Below are positions 34,099 to 42,085 of a stretch of 64,000 bases of DNA, in pieces. The translations under genes were made by a program, and so were the position numbers. The stretch lies in the NCBI GenBank assembly GCA_048814795.1, contig CP184673.1:806001-870000 (forward strand), read 5' to 3'. Under the pieces are notes generated by a model. That model was not told where the DNA came from and did no database searches. It worked only from the letters and a program-made list of their open reading frames with translations. How positions within the stretch are numbered: the stretch's first letter is position 1; every line of letters starts with the position of its first letter. This DNA comes from Thermatribacter sp048814795. Its GTDB lineage: Bacteria > Atribacterota > Atribacteria > Atribacterales > Thermatribacteraceae.

Positions 34099-35268
34099 AT
34101 GGGTTTGCCGGAGGAAGAACTGGAAAATAGGCTTCACAAAGTGCGAAAGTTGCTGGAAAACAAGGATCTGGCGGCACTCCTTGTTTATTACGACGAACTC
34201 AACATCGCCAATGGGTGGTACCTTTCCGGGTGGTGTCCGCAGTTTGAGAGTGGGTGCGTGTTTGTACCCCGAGAGGGGGAGCCGATGATTCTGGGAGGGC
34301 CGGAGTCCGAGCCTTTCGCTCGAACCGACTCGAGCATCAAAAAGACCCGCAACATCCCAGTTTTCATGGTCCCGGGGGAGGAATACCCCAATGCCCGGAT
34401 ATCCTCTTTTGGGGAAGTGTTTGCCGAGGTGGGATTGGGGCAGCAGGGAGAGCGAATCGGAATCGTGGGGCTGTACCGGATGCCTCTGGGGGTTTATGAA
34501 CTCTTGCGGAAAGAGTTACAAGGTGTGGAGCTTGTGGATGTGACTCCGGAATATGAACGCTTCCGGGAACGCAAGTCTCCCTGGGAGATTGCAGCCATTC
34601 GCAGAGCCTTTGCTCTGGCTGACGAGGCTTTCCGGGCTATGGAATCCCGGATAGAAGCAGGGGTAAGGGAAGTGGAAATTGCTGCTTCCGGGGAATACCG
34701 AGCCCGGTCTCTGGGGGCCAATGGTTTTGCTTTTCAAAGCATCGTGGCCAGCGGGGAACGCTCCAATGCTGTGGTTCCTACTGCTTCGGATAAAGTTCTC
34801 CGGGAGGGTGAAACTGTTATGCTGGGCTTAAGCCCCCGGGTGAATGGCTATGCTGGAGTTTTCGGGTATACCGTGGTGGTAGGGGGGAAACCTGGTGAAG
34901 CCCAGCAACGCTGTTTTCGAGACCTTGCCGAGGCCTACCGGATAACCCGGGACCACCTCCGACCGGGCATAAAAGGAAAAGAACTGGACAGGCCTACCCG
35001 GGAATTTCTGGCAGAACGGGGTTATGAAAAGTATCTGGTCTGTCCCTTTGTTCACACCATCGGCCTTATGGAAGCTGAAGCACCGTTCTTTGGCCCTCGC
35101 AGTGATGAGGTGCTCCAGCCCGGGATGACGGTGTGTGTTGACGTGAGCGTCTTTTCCGTTCCTGGAGTTCATGGAGTCCGGCTGGAAAGCGGCTACCTGA
35201 TCACTGAGGAGGGTGCCGAGCCGCTCTCACCCTTTATGGAGGAAAAAATTCTGAGTTTAGCGGAGTAG
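34099..35268 (+). CDS. M24 (Xaa-Pro peptidase/creatinase fold) protein lacking metal ligands
   Basis: A 389-residue pita-bread-fold protein: creatinase-type N-domain (~1-155) and M24 C-domain (~160-385). Normal peptidases carry two Asp in the D-x-G...GYxxDxxR strand pair. Here that stretch is VMLGLSPRVNGYAGVFGYTVVVG, with neither Asp. The His of FVHTIGLMEAEAPFFG and the Glu of RLESGYLI remain. This pattern resembles creatinase-like non-metal enzymes more than aminopeptidases. A good AGGAGGG precedes ATG 34099. Activity may be a C-N hydrolysis on a small molecule; that is inference. Confidence 0.8.
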   Translation: MGLPEEELENRLHKVRKLLENKDLAALLVYYDELNIANGWYLSGWCPQFESGCVFVPREGEPMILGGPESEPFARTDSSIKKTRNIPVFMVPGEEYPNARISSFGEVFAEVGLGQQGERIGIVGLYRMPLGVYELLRKELQGVELVDVTPEYERFRERKSPWEIAAIRRAFALADEAFRAMESRIEAGVREVEIAASGEYRARSLGANGFAFQSIVASGERSNAVVPTASDKVLREGETVMLGLSPRVNGYAGVFGYTVVVGGKPGEAQQRCFRDLAEAYRITRDHLRPGIKGKELDRPTREFLAERGYEKYLVCPFVHTIGLMEAEAPFFGPRSDEVLQPGMTVCVDVSVFSVPGVHGVRLESGYLITEEGAEPLSPFMEEKILSLAE

Positions 35269-35581
35269 ATGAAGCATAAAAACCCCTGGAAGAATGCAGG
35301 CAGTTGCAATGTGCTCCTTCGGGTGCGGAAAATCCGTAAAATTTTGAAGGGAAACGGAAAAATCGGTATTTTTTCGCAAATAACCCTTAATTGGCATAAA
35401 AATACATCCTGTAAATAATGATAGCGGTATAGTGCGGAAGGAATGGTTGTTTTATCGAAAAGAAAAAAAGAGGTAAAATAAAGAAAAGGCAAAGCAAGAT
35501 TACTCCTTCTAACGAAGCACTGTTCATATCCAGGTGCTAATTTTCACTTTTTCTACCTTAGGAAAGGGGGCGTTTGCGGTC
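35269..35581. other. AT-rich intergenic region, no feature identified
   Basis: No convincing gene, hairpin terminator or riboswitch is seen. The AT-rich part (35330-35480) probably holds the promoter for the bactofilin-like/pilin cluster that follows. Confidence 0.5.
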
Positions 35582-35977
35582 ATGAGAAACAGATTGCTTT
35601 TCTGGCTGGTGGTGTTTTCTATTCTCGCTTTTGCGGCGACGAGCGTTTATGCTCAAGTGGTGGTAATCGATACCATTGTCGAGGGAGACAAAATCATCGA
35701 AACTGACACCCAGCTTCTGAGCATCATTCAGGGTAACGTTACGGTAAACCCCGGTGTTACCTTTCAGCTTGATGGCATTGTTACCGGGAGCGTTACAGTG
35801 GAAGGAACAGCAACCCTTGTGCTCAACGGTATTGTCAAGGGAGATGTTACCCTGAAAGAAGGTGCGGCAATCGTTCTGGAAGGGATTGTAGGAGGGAATC
35901 TCTACAACCAGAGTGGCACTGCCATCACCCCGGATAGCATTACCGGCATTGTGAAGGGTGAAATTGTCAATCTGTAA
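35582..35977 (+). CDS. Secreted bactofilin-like beta-solenoid protein
   Basis: A 131-residue protein with a signal peptide (MRNRLLFWLVVFSILAFAAT..., cleavage near VYAQ) followed by short repeating strands: GNVTVNPGVTFQLDGIVTGSVTVEGTATLVLNGIVKGDVTLKEGAAIVLEGIVGGNL. The ~17-residue periodicity is that of bactofilin beta-helices, but ordinary bactofilins are cytosolic. This one is exported. It heads a cluster of pseudopilin genes, one of which has the same solenoid motif, so it may assemble with them at the cell surface. Start ATG 35582; ribosome site GGGGG somewhat distant. Confidence 0.75.
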   Translation: MRNRLLFWLVVFSILAFAATSVYAQVVVIDTIVEGDKIIETDTQLLSIIQGNVTVNPGVTFQLDGIVTGSVTVEGTATLVLNGIVKGDVTLKEGAAIVLEGIVGGNLYNQSGTAITPDSITGIVKGEIVNL

Positions 35978-36022
35978 GCTTTTTAGTGTGCTTTCAGGAG
36001 GAGTGGGGGGAGAGACTTTGAA

Positions 36023-36598
36023 GTGTTCAGGGTAATAGGCAGAAGGCTGCGCTCTCTTTTTCGGGAGAGAGACCAGGGATTTTCTTTAATAGAGGTAATT
36101 GTGGTTTTAGGTGTCTCAGCTCTTCTTTTTACCGTGCTGGTTTCTCTCCTTTTGCGCACCAACGTTATCAAGCTGGCCAATGAAAACCTCCTTGCTGCCA
36201 GCACTATCGCCGAGGATGTTCTGGAGCGCATCCGGAAAAAGAGCATTGACGATTTCAATGCTCTCGAGAGTTTGATTGGCAGCAATGAAAGCCTTGAAAT
36301 ACCTTTTAACTCGGACACCTTTGCTACTCAGTTCTACCCGGGAGAGTCTCTCCCCCCGGCTCTTTACCGGTTACCGGGAGCCATGGATAACTCTTCGGTT
36401 GTTTTTGAAGTACTTCTTCGAAACCCCAGCAATGGCATTGAGAAAATGCTGGTTGAGGTGATCATCAGGTGGAGGGAAGCGAAGGGGTGGAGCAGTCTCG
36501 CCGGTGATGGAGGGGGTACAGTTCGCAACGTGGAGGAGCGGGAATACATATTAAGTACCAGTATTGCCAGGTCCGGCCTGAGGGTTTTTCTCAAATGA
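36023..36598 (+). CDS. Type IV pilin-like / pseudopilin protein
   Basis: A 191-residue protein with a class III prepilin signal: 18 basic residues then QGFSLIEVIVVLGVSALLFTVLVSLLL (cleavage between G and F, Glu at +5). The rest is a mixed globular head with no Cys. Likely a minor pilin or secretion pseudopilin (GspI/PilV type). Start GTG 36023; the stop overlaps the next start by 4 nt. No assembly ATPase or prepilin peptidase is in the window. Confidence 0.85.
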   Translation: MFRVIGRRLRSLFRERDQGFSLIEVIVVLGVSALLFTVLVSLLLRTNVIKLANENLLAASTIAEDVLERIRKKSIDDFNALESLIGSNESLEIPFNSDTFATQFYPGESLPPALYRLPGAMDNSSVVFEVLLRNPSNGIEKMLVEVIIRWREAKGWSSLAGDGGGTVRNVEEREYILSTSIARSGLRVFLK

Positions 36599-37119
36599 TG
36601 AGGGGCATTTTGTTTTTTGATGCGAAGAAACCCGAAAGAAATACCGGTGACAGGGGAGCCAGCCTGATTGAAGTGATTATCACGGTGGTGGTGATAGCAA
36701 TTTTTCTTGCTGGTGCCTATCAGTTTTTGCTCCTCATGAATGCCAGGAGCAGGTCGCAAATTGCCGACCAGGAGCTAAATGATAGAATAAACCTTTTTTT
36801 CGGTATGATAGCAAGGGATTTCAGGAACGCAAGAAGGGTGAGCATTGTGGAAGGCTCCGGGCAGTGCACCGTTAGCATAGAAGTTCCAGATGGAAGCCAG
36901 GTTAGCTATGTTTTTCAGAATGGCGAAATACTGAAAAACGGCACCAGAGTGGTCTGGGGAATAAGCGGAACGGATGTCAGCTATGTGAAAACCTCTCCTG
37001 AGCCCGGCGGGAAAATACCTTTCGTTTTCTATTCGGAACTGCGCATCTCGATTTTCACTCCTGCTGATACCTATGAGCTCTCGGTAGTAAGGCGGAACCC
37101 ACCGGAGGTTGATGAATGA
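36595..37119 (+). CDS. Type IV pilin-like protein (PilW/GspJ type)
   Basis: A 174-residue prepilin-like protein: RGASLIEVIITVVVIAIFLAGAYQFLLLM is the N-methylation/membrane helix, preceded by a ~21-residue leader. A head rich in beta strands follows (QCTVSIEVPDGSQVSYVFQNGEIL). The layout suits minor pilins that follow a PilV-like protein. Translationally coupled on both sides (ATGA overlaps). Confidence 0.85.
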   Translation: MMRGILFFDAKKPERNTGDRGASLIEVIITVVVIAIFLAGAYQFLLLMNARSRSQIADQELNDRINLFFGMIARDFRNARRVSIVEGSGQCTVSIEVPDGSQVSYVFQNGEILKNGTRVVWGISGTDVSYVKTSPEPGGKIPFVFYSELRISIFTPADTYELSVVRRNPPEVDE

Positions 37120-38651
37120 GAAAGTCTGGTATGGGGTGTTTTACTGTGAAAATCGCAAAAACCGCTAACCGCGAATCTGGTTCGGTAATGCTGGCCGTGT
37201 TCTTTTTCGCCATTGCTATATCAGTAGTTATTTTCGCCGCTTCCACTATGGTGGTTCTGGGCAACAAAAACGTCCACAGAACATCTATCCTGAAACAGGC
37301 CCGTTACCTGGCTGAAATGGGAATTGAGGAAGCGTTGTCAGATCCGTTCGTGCTGCGGGACGCTCTTCGTGACGGTGTATCCACCGTGTCTTCATCATCG
37401 CCGCTTACTCTGGAAAACGGCAAAAAAGGAACTTATCAGGTTACCGTGTCCAAAGAAGCTGGAAATACCATCGAAATTGCCTCAAGGGGCGAAGTGAGGA
37501 ACCAGAGTGAGGACCTCCTGGCTGCAAAGACGATTCGTTGCGAGTTTCAGTTGCGACCAGGTTCTTTCTATGATGCTCTGTTGAAAAACGCCATCTCTAC
37601 CAGCCAGAACCTTGATTCCGGGAAAGTGTACATATACATTGATGAAGATGAACAGGGCAACCCTGTGGCCTCGAGCGCCGATATTTACAGCGATGCTGAT
37701 GTTACCAGCGTTAGGGGAGCGGTACCTGGTTCGATTATTGCCCAGGGAAACGTTATTGTTAACAATGACGCCAGAGTTGAGCGAGACGTTATTGCCAGAG
37801 GATACATTGTTTTGAATAACAAAGTGGAGGTTAAGGGAAAGGTCATTTCTGCCGAAAGTTATATCGAGGTCAACAACAACGCCGTGGTGAGTGGCGACAT
37901 TGTGGCTTACGGAACCGATGATAAAGGTTACTCGGTGTATCTTGCCAACTCCAGTGTCCAGGACATATACACGGAGCTGGGCGAGTCTCAGGTGTATAAG
38001 TCAAAAAGCGCAAGCTACAGCAGTATAGGAACTATTTCCGGGTCAGGGTATCCGGACGTCTACGATGTTCCGCGCCAGAGCTTGCCTGTTATCGATGATA
38101 GCATCAAAGCTGCGTGGATAGCCCGGGCACAGAGCGATGGTATTACTTACAACGGCTTGTATGTGAGCGACTCCTTTACCATTGATGGGAATGTTTACAT
38201 AAACGGAGATTTCGAGCTTGGCAATACTGCAACGCTCAACGTGAGGGAAGGCTCCGTGATTTATGTAACTGGGCAAATCCGTATCCAAAACAATGCCTCA
38301 ATATCGGTTATCGATAGCAACGGAGATGGTGTTCGGGAACCTACTTCCCTTGTTACAGAGGATTATTTTGATGTTCGCAACAATTCCATTCCCGAAGTTG
38401 TGTCCCTGGTAGCCCTGGGTTCTTCGACCTCGTATTTCTGGAACAACTCTGTTACCACTGGTGCGATTCTGGTTCCCAATGGAAACCTGGAAATCAGCAA
38501 TAATGCTGTGATATACGGTGGCGTCTTTGCTAAATCCATTCCCAAAATTGGCAACAACGCAGAAATATATTTCAATCCCCTGAATAATCTGAGTCTCCCG
38601 CCCCCCTTTACCAGTGGCCAGATTTTTAACCTGCTTTCCTGGACAGAGTGA
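37116..38651 (+). CDS. PilX-like protein fused to a bactofilin-like beta-solenoid
   Basis: A 511-residue protein. Residues ~25-55 form a hydrophobic PilX-type helix (SGSVMLAVFFFAIAISVVIFAASTMVV) with no classical prepilin cleavage Glu. Much of the rest is solenoid turns with Asn ladders: GSIIAQGNVIVNNDARVERDVIARGYIVLNNKVEVKGKVISAESYIEVNNNAVVSGDIV, and again GNVYINGDFELGNTATLNVREGSVIYVTGQIRIQNNASI. The fusion of a pilus-associated helix with a polymer-forming fold, next to a secreted bactofilin-like gene, suggests a surface filament or adhesin. Last gene of the operon. Confidence 0.75.
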   Translation: MRKSGMGCFTVKIAKTANRESGSVMLAVFFFAIAISVVIFAASTMVVLGNKNVHRTSILKQARYLAEMGIEEALSDPFVLRDALRDGVSTVSSSSPLTLENGKKGTYQVTVSKEAGNTIEIASRGEVRNQSEDLLAAKTIRCEFQLRPGSFYDALLKNAISTSQNLDSGKVYIYIDEDEQGNPVASSADIYSDADVTSVRGAVPGSIIAQGNVIVNNDARVERDVIARGYIVLNNKVEVKGKVISAESYIEVNNNAVVSGDIVAYGTDDKGYSVYLANSSVQDIYTELGESQVYKSKSASYSSIGTISGSGYPDVYDVPRQSLPVIDDSIKAAWIARAQSDGITYNGLYVSDSFTIDGNVYINGDFELGNTATLNVREGSVIYVTGQIRIQNNASISVIDSNGDGVREPTSLVTEDYFDVRNNSIPEVVSLVALGSSTSYFWNNSVTTGAILVPNGNLEISNNAVIYGGVFAKSIPKIGNNAEIYFNPLNNLSLPPPFTSGQIFNLLSWTE

Positions 38652-39410
38652 AGCAGTTGGAGAAAAGGGGCCAGAAGGAAAAGGGGTCGGATCTTTACTT
38701 TTTGCATTTTCCGGCCTGCTTTTTTGCGCCTGTTATTTGCAATACCCCTTGCATGCGCCATGCTGAGCCAACTCCAGCCCAAGACTCTGGCCACCTTGAG
38801 CCGGCGGACGCTTTTTGCAGGTCATTCTGAACCGGCTGCGGTGTTAGTCGCAGCCAGCCTGAACTGACCGTGACCAGAGGGTCACGGTCATCCTGAACTT
38901 GTTTCAGGATCTCGTTTTTCTTCCCACCCTGCGTTTTAGTGCGGACCCCGAGATTCCGAAACAAGTTCGGAATGACAAAGACTAACACCCTGGTTAATTC
39001 AGGGTGGCTGCAACCAGAGGTTGCAACCAATTCAGGGTGACGAGAGCTTTGCTCTTGTCAGTTCGGAATGACGGGATTAATGCTTATTTCTATGAGCTTG
39101 CAATGACGAAAAAGAATGTGCCTTGCTGTGGGTTTCCCATTCAGTATTCTATGAATGTTTCAGTTTTTCCTTTTTATCCGTCACCCTGAACTTGTTTCAG
39201 GATCCCGTTTGTTTCAGGATCCCATTTGTTTCAGGGTCTCTTGTTTCTTCCTAAAACTCTGTGCTCTGAAACAGGCTCCCGAGATTCCGAAACAAGTTCG
39301 GAATGACGGGGGAGCCTGTTTCAGGATCTCCACCCCAAAAACACCAAAAATAAAGATCTCGTACATTATTGTAGAAGTTGGAGTGTTTTATACTATCTTC
39401 AGGATGGAGG

Positions 39411-39577
39411 TAAGGGTGGGTCGTTAAAGACCGGGTCGGCATTAGAATTAGTGATGTTGAGCCGTGGGTCAGATGGACCACCCTCCGCCAACTCGAACAG
39501 TATCAAGGGCGAGGCAGGACCTCGGCCCGAGTTTACGAGGTAGGGTACGGAGGGCAGCCCTCTTTACGCTCCATCAC
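39411..39577 (+). ncRNA. IS110 bridge RNA with target and donor loops
   Basis: Two internal-loop domains can be folded by eye. The target loop has a basal stem GGTGG (39415-39419)/CCACC (39478-39482). TAAAGA (39425-39430) equals the target's left side, and GGGTCAGAT (39466-39474) is the exact complement of the target ATCTGACCC. The donor loop has a basal stem CCCTCCG (39481-39487)/CGGAGGG (39548-39554). ACAGTATC (39497-39504) equals the element's right end (40595-40602), TACGAG (39534-39539) is complementary to core plus left end CTCGTA (39358-39363), and there is an apical stem CGAGG/CCTCG. This matches the published IS621 plan. Confidence 0.8.
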
Positions 39578-39600
39578 TACCAGATGATGGAGGTAACCCC

Positions 39601-40557
39601 ATGCATAAGTGTATAGGTATTGACGTAGGAAAGCAAGAGTTAGTTGTCTTTGACGGTAAAAAGCATAAAACATTTCCCAATGACGAACACCTATCGCAAC
39701 TGCACGAGTACTTAAAATCCAGGGGTAAAGAGGTAAAAATAATATTTGAACCTACCAGCACCTATTCAAGACGCTTGGAAGAGCTGTGCATAGCAAACAG
39801 TATACCCTTCAAAAAGGTTAACCCCGGTATCCTTCCCAATTTAAGGCGTGTAGAGAGTATCCGTTCCAAAACAGACAAAAGCGATTCCCAATTGCTCTTC
39901 CTCTACGGTAGCAGAGAAGATGTGGGAGAGAGCACTCCCAGAAACAACTGGACCAGAAGTGTAATATCCATACTAAACATATACCAGATATTTCAGCGTA
40001 ATCGCATAGCCCTTCAGGGTAGCTTAGATGCTCTAATAGGAGAACCCTACCTGCCTGAAGACTCCTGTGACCTCATAAAAGAAGAGATTCGCCGCTACCA
40101 GGCAATGGAGAAAAAAATGCTGAAGAAAGCAGAGGATCTGGTAATCAAAAGTGGAAAGGCAGATATGCTACAGTTTCTTAAATCAATTCCTGGGGTTGGA
40201 ATAGTTACTGCTCTGTATCTTTTGGTCTTTTTCTTCAAATTCCCTGATGCCAATAGAAAACAGATAACTGCCCTTGCAGGTTTAGATCCCATCCAGCGTC
40301 AATCTGGAAACTCTGTACATGGAAAATCTCGCATCAGCAAGCAAGGGAGCTCTCGTATGAGGAAAATCCTCTTTCAGGCTACTCTCTCTGCTGCCAGGTA
40401 TAACCCTTACATCCGAAAACACTATGAGAACCTCAAGAATTCAGGAAAACCAGACAAAGTTGCCAGAATTGCTGCAGCCAGGAAACTCTTACTTTTGGCT
40501 TTCTCCATCTTCAGATACAGGCGACCTTTTACTGTGGAGTATAAAACTGCAAACTAA
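39601..40557 (+). CDS. IS110-family DEDD transposase/recombinase
   Basis: A 318-residue bridge-RNA-guided recombinase. RuvC-like acidic residues: CIGIDVGKQ (D), IIFEPTSTY (E), SKTDKSDSQ (D,D). The C-terminal Tnp domain contains PGVGIVTALYLL, the helix-hairpin-helix, then GNSVHGKSRISKQGSSRMRKILFQA, with the conserved Ser cluster that supplies the nucleophile. Length is slightly short but complete. The gene starts 240 nt into the element, leaving room for the bridge RNA. Appears intact, so the element may be active. Confidence 0.93.
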   Translation: MHKCIGIDVGKQELVVFDGKKHKTFPNDEHLSQLHEYLKSRGKEVKIIFEPTSTYSRRLEELCIANSIPFKKVNPGILPNLRRVESIRSKTDKSDSQLLFLYGSREDVGESTPRNNWTRSVISILNIYQIFQRNRIALQGSLDALIGEPYLPEDSCDLIKEEIRRYQAMEKKMLKKAEDLVIKSGKADMLQFLKSIPGVGIVTALYLLVFFFKFPDANRKQITALAGLDPIQRQSGNSVHGKSRISKQGSSRMRKILFQATLSAARYNPYIRKHYENLKNSGKPDKVARIAAARKLLLLAFSIFRYRRPFTVEYKTAN

Positions 40558-40589
40558 AAACAAATCTATAACTCAAAAGCTCTTGACTT

Positions 40590-40865
40590 TTAATACAGTA
40601 TCTGACCCCTTTTTCTTTTTCCGGCCACCAGCACCCGCTCGCGCACCGAGAAGGCCAGGAGCTTTTCATCCCGGAAAGGACCGCTTCTGGGGTAAATCGA
40701 AGCACCGGCCACAAGCCTATTAACCCCCTCTGAAACACTCAGCGGTTCCCACTGGTAGATGGTTTCAAAGGGTGGGGAAGAGGCGCTCAAAGGAGCGGAG
40801 AGAAAAAGCGCGATAAGGGGTAAAAGGAAACACACTTTCCGGAAGAACGAGATTTGAGGTAACAC
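40590..40865 (-). pseudogene. Signal-peptide protein truncated by the repeat
   Basis: A 91-residue frame with a good signal peptide (FFRKVCFLLPLIALFLSAPLSASS) followed by ~55 residues of exported protein (ETIYQWEPLSVSEGVNRLVAGASIYPRSG...). The last few codons run into the terminal motif of repeat R3, so the 3' part of the gene was lost when that repeat arrived. No remainder is found on the far side of the repeat. Family not recognised. Confidence 0.55.
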
Positions 40866-40967
40866 CGCTTTTATTGTCCCCTACTTTGAAGCGCTCGATA
40901 CTATTTTACCACCGACTGGGTGGGTAAAGATGGCTGCTGTGTTTGGAAATTTGTGAAAATTTGGGCT

Positions 40968-41366
40968 TCAGGGGTATTCCCAGCCTTCTTTTGCCTGCAG
41001 GTAGGCTTCCCGCAGGGTGTCGCTCATCAGGCACCAGGCAAAGTAATCGGCTTCCCGGTCTTCCCGGACGACCTGGTGCTTGTGTCCCAGCATGATGGGG
41101 CGGAAGAAGTGGTTCCAGTGGAGGAGGAAGTGTCCCAGCTCGTGGAGCACCACCTGCGCCTGTTCGGGTTCGCTCAGGCGCTCGTTCACGCAGATGTGGG
41201 GTTTACCTCCCGGAAGCTGGACCAGCATCCCCTGCACCTCAGCAAGGTCCCACCAGTCAACTGAAAGTCCCTGACTTTCGGCGAGCATCACCGCTTCAGG
41301 CAGGGAACTGACTTTGTCAAACTTTTTGGCCTTTTCTTCTACGATGTAACCCGCCCAGAAGACCAT
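40968..41366 (-). CDS. immA: ImmA/IrrE-family metallopeptidase
   Basis: A 132-residue zinc peptidase of the ImmA/IrrE family: HELGHFLLHW provides HExxH, and the downstream EADYFAWCLMSD supplies the third ligand. Such proteins cleave the phage or ICE repressor encoded next to them to induce the element. It starts one base after the stop of the XRE gene on the same strand. An upstream in-frame extension overlaps that gene and is not used. Confidence 0.9.
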   Translation of the reverse strand: MVFWAGYIVEEKAKKFDKVSSLPEAVMLAESQGLSVDWWDLAEVQGMLVQLPGGKPHICVNERLSEPEQAQVVLHELGHFLLHWNHFFRPIMLGHKHQVVREDREADYFAWCLMSDTLREAYLQAKEGWEYP

Positions 41367-41367
41367 T

Positions 41368-41763
41368 TTAGCTTTCGCTCTCCTCGGGGTTGTTTTTTCT
41401 TCCCCGCTTCTTGCCTTTGCCCTCCTGGGCAAGCAGGAACTCAAGATAGGAGAGGATATTCTGTTTGGCTTGAGGTGAGAGCTCAGAAACCCGGGCAAAA
41501 AAGAGGGTGTCGAACTCTTCGCTGGTTTCCTGAAGCTTGAAGTTTTCATCCCCGCATTCGGCAAGCAGCCTGCCCAGGTCGATCTGCAGTACCTTGGCAA
41601 TCTTCCCCAGGGTAGCCAGGCTGATGTTTTCCATCATTCCCCGCTCATACAGTGAAGTGGTGGTTCTGGAAACTCCGCACATTTCCTCCAGGTCGCGCAG
41701 TGAGTAACCGCGCATTTTGCGTATTGCCTTTAGCTTTTGTCCCAGTTTTTTCTTGTCAAGCAT
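41368..41763 (-). CDS. XRE-family repressor
   Basis: A 131-residue protein with an N-terminal helix-turn-helix (LGQKLKAIRKMRGYSLRDLEEMCGVSRTTTSLYERGM) and an acidic/basic tail. Paired with ImmA, it is the expected master repressor of the island to its right, acting at the promoter region 41810-41880. ATG 41763 has GGAG at 9 nt; GTG and TTG starts lie just upstream. The gene is divergent from the replication operon, the classic immunity-switch layout. Confidence 0.9.
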   Translation of the reverse strand: MLDKKKLGQKLKAIRKMRGYSLRDLEEMCGVSRTTTSLYERGMMENISLATLGKIAKVLQIDLGRLLAECGDENFKLQETSEEFDTLFFARVSELSPQAKQNILSYLEFLLAQEGKGKKRGRKNNPEESES

Positions 41764-41818
41764 GTTCACCAACTCCGCAAACTTTTTTCGTGGATACCTG
41801 ATTTTTAGTCACAAACAA

Positions 41819-41847
41819 TTGACTTTTTGTCAAAAAAATCATATAAA
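41819..41847 (+). promoter_or_regulatory. Strong rightward promoter with overlapping operator
   Basis: TTGACT (41819-41824), a 17-nt spacer and TATAAA (41842-41847) form a near-consensus sigma-70 promoter for the replication operon. The palindrome TTGAC-TTTTT-GTCAA (41819-41833) covers the -35 box and is a likely XRE operator. A second, looser inverted repeat (GTGCTT...AAGCAC, ~41860-41890) lies downstream. Confidence 0.8.
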
Positions 41848-41924
41848 ATTGATGTGTGCTTCAAAAAAAGTATTTCATTGAAAAAGCACAGTCAAGATTA
41901 TAAGACCGGGTATGAACAAAAGTC

Positions 41925-41997
41925 AATGCCGGGCCGGGAAAGTTTCCTCTTTTTACCCGCAAAGAGAGCAGAGCCACTCCCGGGGAGACCCGGCATT
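41925..41997 (+). promoter_or_regulatory. Long leader stem in the early-operon transcript
   Basis: AATGCCGGG (41925-41933) and CCCGGCATT (41989-41997) pair over nine perfect base pairs around a ~55-nt loop that contains further G/C blocks (CCGGG/CCCGG). The stem ends in TTTTC. It lies between the promoter and the initiator gene and could be a terminator or antitermination site of the type phages use in early leaders. Confidence 0.5.
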
Positions 41998-42085
41998 TTC
42001 AGGAAATGTCACCCCCGGGGGGAAATTGATGAAAGAAGGAATAGTGAAGTGCCAAATAAGCCCTAAGGAGAAAGGAGCGTTCAAA

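Larger units (their letters stand above)
39360..40603 (+). mobile_element. IS110-family insertion sequence (1244 bp)
   Basis: Boundaries are read from the interrupted repeat end. ATCT occurs at both junctions (39356-39359 and 40600-40603), consistent with recombination at a short core containing CT. The element has a long 5' non-coding end (39360-39600), one transposase gene and a short 3' end (46 nt), the layout of bridge-RNA IS110 elements such as IS621. No terminal inverted repeats are needed or seen. Confidence 0.85.
38683..40609. repeat. Mosaic hairpin repeat, locus R3, interrupted by IS110
   Basis: The left end GGGGTCGGATCTTTACTTTT starts at 38683. The first ~150 nt are ~95% identical to locus R2 by eye. 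Hairpin modules follow (CTGACCGTGACCAG/GGTCACGGTCA; ATTCCGAA/TTCGGAAT three times). The right terminal motif is split: AAAGATCT at 39352-39359 and CTGACCCC at 40602-40609, with an IS110 element between. Rejoined it reads AAAGATCTGACCCC, the normal end of the family. Confidence 0.85.

Noticed and set aside
34099..35268. Annotation as an active Xaa-Pro aminopeptidase.
   Set aside because: Both metal-binding Asp residues of the M24 signature are missing.
35330..35560. Possible c-di-GMP riboswitch before the pilin cluster (GGCAAAGC near 35490).
   Set aside because: Only a short string matches; the GNRA stem and the second conserved arm seen at 46020-46106 are absent.
40968..41600. A longer ImmA reading frame beginning at 41600.
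   Set aside because: The extension runs opposite no gene but inside the XRE coding sequence in another frame, and MVFWAGYIV at 41366 directly follows the XRE stop.
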